Shown: positions 1 through 8,433 of the stretch, piece by piece
How positions within the stretch are numbered: position 1 is the first letter of the stretch
Layout of the letters: the number at the start of each line of letters is the position of its first letter
Assembly (NCBI GenBank): GCA_032718475.1
Contig: JAUCBJ010000818.1
Span: forward strand, 1-22,592
Direction: 5' to 3'
From: Nemertoderma westbladi
Taxonomy: Eukaryota; Xenacoelomorpha; Nemertodermatida; Nemertodermatidae
DNA: 22,592 nt
The notes under the pieces: generated by a model
Seen by the model: the letters and a program-made list of their open reading frames with translations, nothing else
Databases searched by the model: none
What the model was told of the DNA's origin: nothing
Translations under genes and position numbers: made by a program

Positions 1-2
1 CT

Positions 3-1916
3 CATCGCCTTTCGTATTACTATTGATAGTTGGGTCACAGAGGCGTCATCCACATTTGCAATACCATATGCGATAGACGGGAGGCAGATTGTGTTCCAGA
101 TTTTTTTGGTGATTTGTAGAGGTACGTCGTGGGCTGTTAGGCCCCGTGATCGCATCCTTGATACGTTCCACCAGCAGCGCTTGGTTATGTGGTCTCTGAT
201 CGTTTGCGGTGTACCTGGAAGTGGTAAACCTAGGTATTTACAGCTGGCCTCCTCGCGTAGGAAAACTGATCCTACTTGTATGGTTGTTTTTGGTTGCGTA
301 CCTTCAATTGGTGTTGTTTTTGGTTGCGTACCGGTACATCTTACGTAATGCGATTTTTTTGTGTTTATGGTGAGGCCATTTCTGGCAAAGAACGTGGTGC
401 ATATATCGATTTGTTGTTGGAGATCATCCTTAAGGTTTGCTAGCAACAATAGGTCGTCGGCGTAACCAAGGGCCGGGTATGATTCTGTGCCGAGATGTAG
501 TCCTAGCCCAGATTCTCCTAGGGTCTCGAAGAGGTCTTGTAAGTAGAAATTGAAGAGCCAGGCAGATAGTATGCCTCCTTGCCGTATTCCTTTGCCGAGT
601 TTGATAGGTTCAGTGTACACCCTTCTGCCTGTTCTCATGTGGGCGGTTAAGTTGTGGTAATATGCTTCCAGTAGATTAATTAGTCGTTTGTTAATGTCTG
701 TTTTTTGTAGCTTTTCGAAAAGTGTTCTGTGATCGATGCTGTCAAAGGCAGCAGTCAGATCGATCGCTAGCATGTGAATGGTAGATCCGCCATTGGTGAA
801 GCGTTTAATGAGCCTGTTTGACATGGAATATGTCATTTCGCTACTGATACCTTTTTTGTACGCCATCTGGAGGTCACTTGGTTTTTCTTTTGTGAATTGC
901 GGCATGACTATTGTTTCCCATAGTTTCACCAGAATGGAGAGAATAGATATCGCTCTGTAGCTATCGGCGTGATGTTTACTGCGGTTATTTCCCTTCAGGT
1001 GTGGGATTAGTAAACTTGTACATAGGTTGTCAGGGAAAGTATTGGTTAACTGCATCATGTTGTATAGGTCTGCAAGGAATTGGGTGAGTAGTGGTACTGT
1101 TCTGCCGTGTAGGAGGTGTTCGACAGATAGGTTGTTGATGTCGGCCGATTTACGTTTGTTGAGAGATTTTATTGCTTCGTCGACCTGGTGGGGGGTGATC
1201 TTTTGGATGGGCTCACTAGCGTTTTGTGTGCGTTGTTGTGTGTTTGTATCTATTTCCTCTCTGTTGTTTCGCTCTGATTCGAAGAAGGCTTTATAGTGGC
1301 GATATATGTTGTCGGAGTTTGTGTTGGCTATGTCAGACGACTGTTGTTCCTCATCTTTTAAGGTGTTCCAGAATTTTTCGGGTGACAATTTGCAGTTTTC
1401 AGCTAAGCTTAGGATGTGTTGCTTGTATGCCTCATGGGCCAGTCTTTTGCAGCTTCGTCTCTGCTGAAGGCTTTGTAGCGATTTTCTATTTGCGTTGGCG
1501 TCTGCTGTGTTTTCCTGTGGTGGTTTTGAAGTGTCCTTCCATTTTCTTTTCCATTTGTTTAGTTTTTTTGGCACTATTGAAGGAATGTGGGATTTTGCGG
1601 CCTGTAGTATTATGTTTGTGATGAGATCCGCCATCTGGTTTGTTGTTGTGGAATTGTCTATATTGTTTGCGTTGTTGATATTTTGAAGGGCCCGTTCAAT
1701 TTGCTTCTTGTATTGTTTCTTTTCCTCATCTGTTGCCTTGTTAAATAGGAAAACACGGCATTTGCTGAGTTTAGAAGGTAGTGGTAGATATTGGTTGTCG
1801 GTGTATGCTGGTAGTTTGTACGTGGACATAATTGGTGTATGATCTGATATGTTGTCGAAGGTTGGTTTGTACAGTAGGTATGGGTTGTAGAAAGCCCGTT
1901 TCCTATGCCCGTGGTG
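3..1916 (-). CDS. LINE reverse transcriptase, partial, long open frame
   Basis: This frame is open for about 635 codons from an in-frame TAA (1917-1919) to the left edge of the window, and no start codon is claimed. Read from the high-coordinate end it shows the endonuclease terminus SDHTPI, a lysine-rich linker, a target-selection segment (KSLNKRKSADINNLS), the fingers motif YRAISILSILVK near 920-960, palm motif A IDLTAAFDSIDH near 738-773, motif B GIRQGGILSAWLF near 560-596, the catalytic YADD at 453-464, motif D-like FARNGLTINTKKS, and a thumb segment CKYLGLPLP. The product would copy element RNA at a nicked genomic target. The catalytic aspartates are present and no stop interrupts the domain, so this copy looks younger than the second LINE. 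A 30-bp in-frame duplication sits at 284-332. Confidence 0.88.
284..332. repeat. 30-bp-period in-frame duplication inside the RT thumb region
   Basis: TTGTTTTTGGTTGCGTACC occurs at 284-302 and again at 314-332. The period is 30 bases, exactly ten codons, so on the minus strand the peptide GTQPKTT appears twice (GTQPKTTPIE then GTQPKTTIQ) without breaking the frame. Confidence 0.8.
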
Positions 1917-2045
1917 TTAGTGATGTAGTCAATCAGTGACTCTCGCAGGATGGTCTTGTTCTTTGATCTAAAGAAAAAGTTTGCATGTCCACCTGTGGTT
2001 ATTGGTACATTGACAGAGACTGAACAAACAATATACAGCAGTAAG
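1894..2045 (-). pseudogene. Frame-shifted endonuclease remnant of LINE family 1
   Basis: Upstream of about 1893 the coding signal moves to another minus frame. That frame reads VPITTGGHANFFFRSKNK and then LIDYITNTTGIGNG, after which the downstream frame resumes with FYNPYLLYKPTFDNISDH. A small indel near 1890-1895 therefore separates the SDH motif from the rest of the endonuclease. The segment NVPIT could be the position of a GDFN-type motif, but the glycine and aspartate are not visible, so this is a guess. No endonuclease activity is possible from this copy. Confidence 0.6.
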
Positions 2046-2133
2046 TTGAAAATGACTAATGCTGCGTATTAATATTACCTTAAGGCCCATTAATGTGCAA
2101 TGATAATAGGTGGAGGTTATTTTAGTACAGTAA

Positions 2134-2256
2134 GGGTGGTTGGAGGCAATGAACTCTAATAAGGGCGCCCTTTTGGGTGGTTGGTGGCAATGAACTCTAA
2201 TAAGGGCGCCCTTTTGGGTGGTTGGTGGCAATGAACTCTAATAAGGGCGCCCTTTT
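2134..2256. repeat. Three tandem copies of a 41-bp unit
   Basis: Units start at 2134, 2175 and 2216. The second and third look identical and the first has one visible change (TTGGAGG for TTGGTGG). Each unit ends in the perfect palindrome AAGGGCGCCCTT. Stops are absent in one minus frame only because the unit lacks them there, so I do not call a gene. Confidence 0.92.
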
Positions 2257-2313
2257 GCTTTTACAGCTTTGGATTAATACAGAGAGAGATGAGTTAATGT
2301 GTTAACTGTAGCT

Positions 2314-2321
2314 GATTACCC
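2314..2321. repeat. Left 8-bp target-site duplication (GATTACCC)
   Basis: GATTACCC directly precedes the left inverted repeat and is matched by the same octamer after the right one. Because the TIR begins GGG and the octamer ends CCC, the exact boundary is read from the direct repeat. Confidence 0.82.
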
Positions 2322-2379
2322 GGGTAAATCTTTTCGACCTACGCGTAGGCCTACGCGTAGCTAGGCGTAGTTTGTAACT
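2322..2379 (+). repeat. Left terminal inverted repeat
   Basis: Base 2322+k pairs with base 3454-k without gaps for about 58 positions and roughly five mismatches (for example C/T at 2330 and G/T at 2336). It holds two exact CTACGCGTAG palindromes (2339, 2351) and one degenerate copy, CTAGGCGTAG (2361). Confidence 0.85.
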
Positions 2380-2429
2380 TCCATTCCTGTCATTTACCGG
2401 TAGGGCCAGACTTACTGCCTTTTTAACAA

Positions 2430-2538
2430 CTACGCGTAGGTGTTTTAAAACTACGCGTAGTTATTTTGGAACTACGCGTAGGTATTTTGAAACTACGCGT
2501 AGGTGCTACGCGTAGCTACGCGTAGGTGCTACGCGTAG
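2430..2538. repeat. Left subterminal CTACGCGTAG array
   Basis: Seven exact copies of the 10-bp palindrome start at 2430, 2451, 2472, 2493, 2506, 2516 and 2529. The first four are spaced exactly 21 bp with a T-rich filler, then the spacing becomes 13, 10 and 13. Two turns of the helix between the early copies would put the sites on one face of DNA. Subterminal repeats are often transposase-binding sites in hAT and Mutator-like elements; applying that here is inference. Confidence 0.88.
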
Positions 2539-3302
2539 CAGTCCTGATAACAATGATTTTTCGTTTCAGGTCCGGTAGGGTTGAGTTGTTAGGCAAGTAT
2601 CGGTATATGTCAGGTATCTGATTATCAGACAAATGTAATAACAGAATCGGAAACTCATATCTCTACATACAGCACTGGTAATAAATAATATTCGGCTCTT
2701 TCACATACAAACACAGAGGATGAATAAAAAGTAAACTTGAAATTCACGTCTCATGATTCAAGTATCTTTGTTTCCATTGGATTATTTAAATATTGAACAG
2801 TAGTAAATAAAGCGACTACCGGTGAAGAGGTTAAGCGAAAGCTGATAAATACTGCATATAATCAAATTGTTTGGTCAAATGACAAGTGCAACCAATCATG
2901 GTAGACAATTTAGTCTCCCCCTTCCCTTGTCAAGGGGTTAACATATTAAATACAGTATACCCTTGCCCTATCGTGAACAAAGGCAATAAAAAGCATAGAG
3001 AATCGATAAGAACCATCGGCCTATTTCCTTTGTAAACTATTTTTGAACTCTAAACATTAATTATTAACACATTTTACCGCCCGCAACGCATGAAGTGAAG
3101 AATATGTAGTTTTCGCGTATTCCTCTATATAGAGTATACAGGTATAGGATACATTACTGTTGAAAGCATTTGATGGTTGTGGGTTGTTTATTGAACATAC
3201 CGTATTGTGTCTTATTTTAGTACTGACTCGCTTGGAATACGTAAGCCTACTAATGATAAACGACGTACTGTACTGACGTATAGGCATAGTTATGGGTAGC
3301 AC

Positions 3303-3357
3303 CTATGCGTAGGTCGCGTAGGACCTACGCGTAGCTACGCGTAGCACCTACGCGTAG
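3303..3357. repeat. Right subterminal CTACGCGTAG array
   Basis: Exact palindromes start at 3325, 3335 and 3348, preceded by degenerate forms CTATGCGTAGG (3303) and TCGCGTAGG. This mirrors the left cluster but is shorter and less regular. Confidence 0.82.
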
Positions 3358-3396
3358 TTATTGTTAAAACTCTGAAACTGGTGATATATGACCCAA

Positions 3397-3454
3397 TGTT
3401 GCGAACTACGCGTAGCTACGCGTAGGCCTACGCGTAGGTAGAAAAAATTTACCC
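3397..3454 (-). repeat. Right terminal inverted repeat
   Basis: Reverse complement of the left end. It contains three exact CTACGCGTAG copies starting at 3406, 3416 and 3428. The outer end reads AAATTTACCC on the plus strand. Confidence 0.85.
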
Positions 3455-3462
3455 GATTACCC
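3455..3462. repeat. Right 8-bp target-site duplication (GATTACCC)
   Basis: Same octamer and orientation as at 2314-2321, directly after the right inverted repeat. Confidence 0.82.
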
Positions 3463-3725
3463 AGATGTTTGTATTATTGGTGTATTAATTGATGATGGAA
3501 TTTGGTGTAGATTCATTTTTGAGTGTTTTACTACTCATCAAATATCACCTCAAACCCCTAACGGTGTATTTAACTTATTGTTGTTACCAACCAATCCCGG
3601 AAAAAATAACACAATCGCAATGATAACCTATTTAAAAATAGTGTTATTTTAGTCCTAGGAAAAAATAACACATTTATTTTTCAATACTCCGGTATCTGCA
3701 ATCTGCATGTTGAAATTATATTTGC

Positions 3726-3762
3726 CAAGGACTACTATACTACAGTAGTATAGTAGTCCTTG
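3726..3762. repeat. Perfect 37-bp palindrome (18-bp arms, 1-nt centre)
   Basis: The left arm CAAGGACTACTATACTAC and its exact reverse complement flank a single A at 3744. The arms stop matching immediately outside. It could extrude as a cruciform or fold as a near-loopless hairpin. I see no duplicated target bases marking it as a tiny transposon. Confidence 0.93.
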
Positions 3763-3809
3763 ATTTATGCCTGTTTGCCGTGTTGTGAATACAGTAGTTA
3801 GCTTACGGT

Positions 3810-4331
3810 ACCGGTTACCTTTACTAACATGAGTGAAAGTGAAAGTTATAAGAATAAGACTATCGTAGGCCTATGGTATGTTTTCAGTTCAGATTGTAGG
3901 TAGACTGACTGCATGCATCGTACAGTACCGGTAGTGGTACCACAGCTTCCTTTAAGGTCTCAATCACATCACTGCCTTGCAACTACAAAACCTACCTGAC
4001 CGGTACCGGTACGCCTACAGAACAGAGCATATTGGGCAATAATTTAATGTACCGGTACTGGCAAACTAAACGGGAAATGCAGTACTGGTAGGCCTACACT
4101 ACAAGTTCAGATTGCACACTCAACTCAGCCTACTCAGAGATCTTTTACTTTCGGTATTTGACAATTATGGACAGCAGCATCCTGATCATGGCAGGAATGC
4201 CATTCTCAACAGTTTCTACGATTCTACCGTAAAGACGAAAGTACCAGACAGACAGACTTGTACCTACCAGTTGTAAATAACGTAGGTTTACATACTGCAC
4301 ATGCACAATGCTGTAGAACTACGGTACCGGT
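3810..4331. repeat. Cluster of ACCGGT palindromes
   Basis: ACCGGT occurs at 3810, 3927, 3999, 4005, 4051 and 4326, several extended to GTACCGGTAC. Six copies in about 520 bp is far above the roughly 0.13 expected for a hexamer in random sequence. Isolated copies also occur elsewhere (about 2396, 2819, 7891, 22049), so this may be a genome-wide word preference rather than a local site array. Confidence 0.7.
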
Positions 4332-5149
4332 ACAACGGTAATACAATTTAAGAAATTCCACCAAAAATATTATATTTTACTTTTTTCGCCAGGAAAAAAA
4401 GTTAAATGTTTTCTCCAGATTTTGGTCTAAATTCGGGCGAAAAAGTAACAATTTAAGAATAAATAATTATTTATTACATGGGAAAAAAATTAGAACTTTT
4501 TTTCATTATTCTCGAGGCATTTTATTTCCGAGCTTCAGCGAGGTTAATAAAGGGTTGAGAGAATATTGAGAAACAAAATGTTCTACTTTTTTCTCATATA
4601 CTGTAAACTGTAATACGTAAGTTTATTCTTAAGTTAAATTGGTACATCGTATACAATATGGTAAGCCTACATTCACCTATTCTCACACGAATGGTTCTGT
4701 CTACATTGTGTCTCACCCAATTCCACACGATGTAATGCTCTCAGCTGTCCCGAGTAGACTCCCATCACTATCATCGTGTTACCTATACATACTGTGGAAT
4801 GGAAATAAACTCTAGTATTTTCCATCATTTATTTTATATTACTTTATTATTTAATCTATTATATTTATTTGTTTTTTTTACTTTATTCCAGTTTACCCGC
4901 CAGGGGGAAATTGTTAGGCATAGGGCCGCTCATGTTATTTATTTATTTTATGCCTTGGCCGCTCGTGTTATTTATTAATTTGTAATTAGTGTCTCCCCCC
5001 AAAATTTCCAAGCCCCATTTTTATATTTCTACCCCCAAACAAAACCCTTTTAGAAATCTAGGGTATCTGGATGCGTTTGGTATATTGTAAATTAATAGTG
5101 GCTTCTTGATATAAACATGATGTAGTTGGTTATTAACCTCTACCTCTAC

Positions 5150-5197
5150 CCGAGGGTTATTAACCCTCGGAACAGGAAAATTCCTGTTCCTCGGGTT
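5150..5197. repeat. Nested inverted repeats
   Basis: CCGAGGGTTATTAACCCTCGG at 5150-5170 is a perfect palindrome around one base. Its right half also pairs with a downstream segment. AACCC..GGAACAGGAA at 5163-5179 faces TTCCTGTTCC..GGGTT up to about 5198 across a two-base centre, with two mismatches. The two folds are mutually exclusive. Confidence 0.8.
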
Positions 5198-5376
5198 AAA
5201 ATAACCGGAAAAATAACAAAATATCAGGGTAATAAATATACAGTAGGTGTTATTAGTAACTACGTTGTACTCAACGCAGTTGAGATAACGTTATTGGTAT
5301 TATTGGTGACTAGTTGTTATCCGATATCAATATACTGTACAACGCAAACTACAAAAGGCTCATTCCATGAAAAGGT

Positions 5377-5394
5377 CCCCCCCCCCCCCCCCCC
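5377..5394. repeat. Poly-C tract (18)
   Basis: Uninterrupted run of 18 Cs, the first of three long poly-C tracts in the window. Its flanks do not resemble the R repeat that carries the other two. Confidence 0.95.
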
Positions 5395-7345
5395 ACTCAT
5401 TTCGAAAAAATAGATGGCTTAGATTTTATTGTTATTCTAGGTCAAAATTTATCTTACTTCGTGAATTCAGTATTAAAAAATGTACTAACATACTGTAGGT
5501 GGTTTCTCAAAAATAGTCAAATTACAAATTATGTACCTGCTCTGCACAAAATGTGAATAAAGTGTGCAAAAGTTTCGTTTGGTGTAGGCACTTCCTATGA
5601 ACAATAAAATAACATTTCTGAGCATGTACCAAATCTAAAACAAACCCATTTTCGATTTTTTTTTGTTTCATTTAATTTGACCAGTGTTTCATTTCTCTGG
5701 AATGAAATCGATAAAGTTAAACATGTGATGTCCCATACTTTACCTAAAATCGTGAAATTTTTAGTTCATTCACAGAGAACTAACTCACCCTAATCACCCA
5801 GTGGAATACAAAGCACGTTTGTGTTGCGTCATCTTATGAAACAAATAGTTTCATCTCTACTCCCTCAGAAATGTCATGGTGGCCAAATGAAAATTGTCCC
5901 ATACTTTACCATTATAATGGCGATTAAATGAATGCACTGTAAATGTAATAATGTGAAACCAGGAGTATTATAATACTTTAAGGTGACAGTCGGCCGTAAG
6001 CATACAGTAAGAGTATATATTTGAACAAAGAATCATTCCTCAGTCAACTAATCTTTGGGATTATGCAAAGTAAAGTCCCGTACTTTACAATAATAAATAT
6101 TACAAAATGTCGTTTTTTTAGCAGATAAGAAGGTCAGTACGTACAGTAATTGTACAGATATTTTTGCCTATTTCAGAAATGGAAATAATTTCTAAACTTT
6201 TGACAGACTACATTTTGTACCAAATTTGGTTATATTTCATCAATGATTGGCGGACTTATTCCGGTTTTTATCAAAATTCTTAAATTATCGGTACCAACAG
6301 ACAGACTGTCTGATTTGTGACCTTTGATTCCTTAAACCTCAGATTCTTTCTAAACTTTTGATAGATTGCATACGTACCAAGTTTGGTTTAATTTCATCAA
6401 TAAATAACTTGAGTTATTAGTGTTAAAAATATTAGACAGATGACAGACAACTCGTCGTCAATGGTACCCATATGCTAAGACTTCGGTCAATTTGTGGGTC
6501 GCCCCATATTTTACATCCACATCTTGGTTGGAAATACTTAGTTGCACTTTATTATCACTAATTATCTGGAAATTACTGTTAGACCATGTCGACCATAACA
6601 TTCGTACAGGTCCCGTACTTTACCTAGCAATGTCCCATACCTTACCACACAAACCACGCTGTAAAAAATAAGCAATGTAGCAATTCGTCTGATATTTACA
6701 TTTTTATTTAAGCTTAATAATACAGTTTTATCCTAAACATCAACTCAACACCTTACCTGAGCACAATTCGCTAAACTTTGGAATTCAAATTATATAATCA
6801 AAAAAACTATTTCGTACGAATCCGTACTTTATCTTAATTAGACAAGCAAGTGTTTTCTCAAAAGTGACCGAGTCCCGCCATAATCTTAGCGAAATCAAAG
6901 CTGACATTCGAAAGTTCAATCCAAGCACAATTTTGTGCACGTATGCTGTAGATAACATTGTACAGGCAATCAAAATTCAAAATTGTGTACGAATGTCCCG
7001 TACTTTACTTTGGAATGAGTCAAAACCATTCCTTGTTTCTGACACTTCTCTGGTGTCTATACCAAACCCACGACAGGTCTTCCGAGAGCAGGACCCCTGG
7101 CCGAACCCATAGTGGTAGCGAGAGAAGGGGAGGTCGATATTCAACTAGAGATACACACCGGAATCGTGGTACAATTTCGAACTCTCACCACCCGACGAAA
7201 TCTACTCCCACACGGTTTTTATCTTCCCAGTGATATAAAAATTACCTGAACTTGACTTATCAGATCATGACTAGTTGGATTGCTTATTTTCAATTTTTCT
7301 CGAAACGCCTATTTTCTAGATAAGTATCTTACCATACAACGGCAG
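5395..7345. other. Gene-free spacer with dispersed GTCCC(A/G)TACTTTACC motif
   Basis: No gene is supported; forward frames at 6864-7112 and 6958-7233 overlap out of phase and show no domain. The motif appears at 5730-5744, 5896-5910, 6075-6088, 6610-6624, 6632-6646 and 6995-7008, all in the same orientation, with weaker versions near 6499 and 6821. Spacing is irregular (166, 179, 535, 22, 363 bases). Such a word repeated along one strand suggests an old dispersed repeat or degraded tandem array, but I cannot assign a family. Confidence 0.6.
6189..6402 (+). repeat. Pair of ~56-bp diverged direct repeats
   Basis: Segments 6189-6244 and 6348-6402 both read TTTCTAAACTTTTGA, then GTACCAA(A/G)TTTGGTT, then ATTTCATCAAT, with several substitutions and one indel. 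Each is followed by an ACAGACAGA-type stretch (6298-6313 and about 6433-6448). The period is about 159 bp. Confidence 0.8.
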
Positions 7346-7411
7346 TGTACTCTATGAACCTTCTTGCCATTGGCTACTTGTACTCTATGAACGCTCTTGT
7401 CATTGGCTACT
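7346..7411. repeat. Two tandem copies of a 33-bp unit
   Basis: Units 7346-7378 and 7379-7411 both begin TGTACTCTATGAAC and end CATTGGCTACT, with three substitutions between them. Confidence 0.9.
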
Positions 7412-7724
7412 TTTATTTACTTTATTTGAATGTTTCCAATCGACTGTTTCTAACAGTATTGTTTTAGTATTGTCTCCTTATATTGCGGTCTGCCCGTAAC
7501 TAACATAAATAGTGTTATCTATAATAGTTGGCAACTTTTACAGGTTTCATTTATTACTGCCATACCGGCCGCTAGAACCTTTCTATATGGGTCTATTTAT
7601 CATCATTATTAATATCCGATTTATTAGATATATTTTACAAACAAATTAATGATTTAAGTATTTATATTACCAGGAGTTCCTGCGTCTGAAGATATTATCT
7701 TTCTTCACTTCAGCCTCGTTTTCA

Positions 7725-7790
7725 AATTAAATATATATTTATATTATTATATTATATATATATATTATTAATTTTATATTTAAATATATT
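7725..7790. repeat. AT-only low-complexity tract
   Basis: An almost pure A/T stretch with (TA)n runs and ATTATTAT steps. It lies just before the left R repeat and is easily melted DNA. Confidence 0.9.
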
Positions 7791-7929
7791 TGATTCGTTT
7801 TTAGTAAATGAGGTCCCTTCTAGTAACCAATCATTAAATTGTTTCATTCGGGGTGGAATTCAATAGAAAGTAACCAGTTATCATCCCCTACCGGTTGACC
7901 TTTAAACTCCCGTATTACTTTCCCACCTT

Positions 7930-7977
7930 CTCCATCTAATATATTTATTCCTTATATCATAAGTATACTAGATGGAG
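7930..7977. repeat. Hairpin in left R (19-bp stem)
   Basis: CTCCATCTA at 7930 pairs with TAGATGGAG ending at 7977, giving a 19-bp stem with two imperfect pairs and a 10-nt loop. The same fold is present in the right R copy. Confidence 0.85.
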
Positions 7978-8010
7978 AGGATGGAATAATATGGCATTAC
8001 ACGCAGTCAA

Positions 8011-8034
8011 CCCCCCCCCCCCCCCCCCCCCCCC
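8011..8034. repeat. Poly-C tract (24) closing left R
   Basis: Twenty-four consecutive Cs after GCAGTCAA. Length differs from the right copy (28), as expected for a slippage-prone tract. Confidence 0.95.
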
Positions 8035-8040
8035 TCGTCC

Positions 8041-8433
8041 TCAATCCCCAAGCTGTCAACCCTCCACCACAAGCGTTCTATCATGGCCTTGCTGTCAACC
8101 CTCCCACCCCAAGCGTTCTATCATGGCCTTGCTGTCAATCCTCCCACACCAAGCGTTCTATCATGGCCTTGCTGTCAACCCTCCCACCCCAAGCTTTCTA
8201 TCATGGTCTTGCTGTCAATCCTCCCACCCAAAGCGTTCTATCATAGCCTTGCTGCCAACCCTCCCACCCCAAGCGCTCTATCATGGCCTTGCTGTCAACC
8301 CTCCCAACCCAAGCATTCTATCATGGCCTTGCTGTCAGCCCTCCCACCCGAAGCGTTCTATCATGGCCTTGCTGTCAGCACTCCCACCCCAAGCGTTCTA
8401 TCATGGCCTTGCTGTCAACCCTCCCACCCCAAG
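8041..8433 (+). repeat. Proximal array edge outside the HOR
   Basis: About ten units between left R and the first higher-order copy. They lack the HOR marker order, and several have private substitutions (CTGCCAACC, CCCAAGCGCTC, CTGTCAGCACTC). Confidence 0.75.

Larger units (their letters stand above)
1..2050 (-). mobile_element. 5'-truncated APE-type LINE, family 1 (runs off left edge)
   Basis: The minus strand encodes the end of an apurinic-like endonuclease (SDHTPI at about 1830-1847) followed by a linker and a complete-looking reverse transcriptase palm. This domain order defines a non-LTR retrotransposon. Its 5' side stops being recognisable near 2030-2060, so most of the endonuclease is missing, as expected from 5' truncation during target-primed insertion. 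The 3' end lies outside the window. Motif B (GIRQGGILS) and motif C (GYADDLLLLA) differ from the second LINE at 19126-21982, so these are different families. The clade (CR1/L2-like or another) cannot be fixed by eye. The exact 5' junction is uncertain by a few tens of bases. Confidence 0.88.
2322..3454. mobile_element. Non-autonomous TIR DNA transposon (1133 bp), CTACGCGTAG-rich
   Basis: The ends form inverted repeats of about 58 bp starting GGGTAAAT at 2322 and closing ATTTACCC at 3454. GATTACCC directly repeats outside both ends (2314-2321 and 3455-3462), an 8-bp target-site duplication. Inside are dense copies of CTACGCGTAG both in the TIRs and just internal to them. No transposase-like frame is visible; an 81-codon minus frame at 3057-3302 matches nothing I recognise. 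Eight-base duplications fit hAT, P, Merlin or some Mutator-like elements. A GGG-starting end is not the usual hAT terminus, so the superfamily is left open. It would depend on a transposase supplied in trans. Confidence 0.85.
3463..5376. other. Gene-free AT-rich spacer
   Basis: I see no supportable gene. Small structures are a repeated GGAAAAAATAACACA (about 3599-3613 and 3658-3672) with an inverted GTGTTATTTT between them, a loose hairpin TACTTTTTTCGCC / GGCGAAAAAGTA (4378-4390 and 4436-4447), and a 20-bp near-duplication at 4924-4943 and 4957-4976. Longer palindromes and ACCGGT clustering are listed separately. A 95-codon forward frame at 5126-5413 is low complexity, crosses a hairpin and a poly-C tract, and is not called. 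Confidence 0.6.
7834..8041 (+). repeat. Direct repeat R, left copy (208 bp)
   Basis: From TTAAATTGTTTC to CTCGTCCT this segment matches 21997-22214 in order and orientation at roughly 90 percent by eye. Shared blocks include GGAATTCAATAGAAAGTAAC, CCCTACCGGTT, CTCCCGTATTACT, a hairpin, GGCATTACACGCAGTCAA, and a poly-C run. The minisatellite begins directly after it. It is not a typical LTR: no TG...CA ends and no flanking duplication were seen. It may be a dispersed element, a terminal direct repeat, or a unit of a larger tandem structure. Confidence 0.88.

Noticed and set aside
91-1686. Forward ORFs over the first LINE
   Set aside because: They are shadows of the minus-strand reverse transcriptase frame.
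1968-2231. 87-codon minus-strand ORF
   Set aside because: It spans the LINE edge and the 41-bp tandem repeats in the wrong frame for the LINE; its N-terminus is translated repeat.
3057-3302. 81-codon minus ORF as a transposase remnant
   Set aside because: No DDE, zinc-finger or dimerisation motif is visible, and its length is within chance for AT-rich DNA.
2322-3454. Firm hAT assignment of the TIR element
   Set aside because: The 8-bp duplication fits, but the GGGTAAAT terminus does not match the usual hAT end and no transposase is present.
6864-7233. Two overlapping forward ORFs as an exon
   Set aside because: They are out of phase with each other, show no known domain, and contain the dispersed GTCCC motif.
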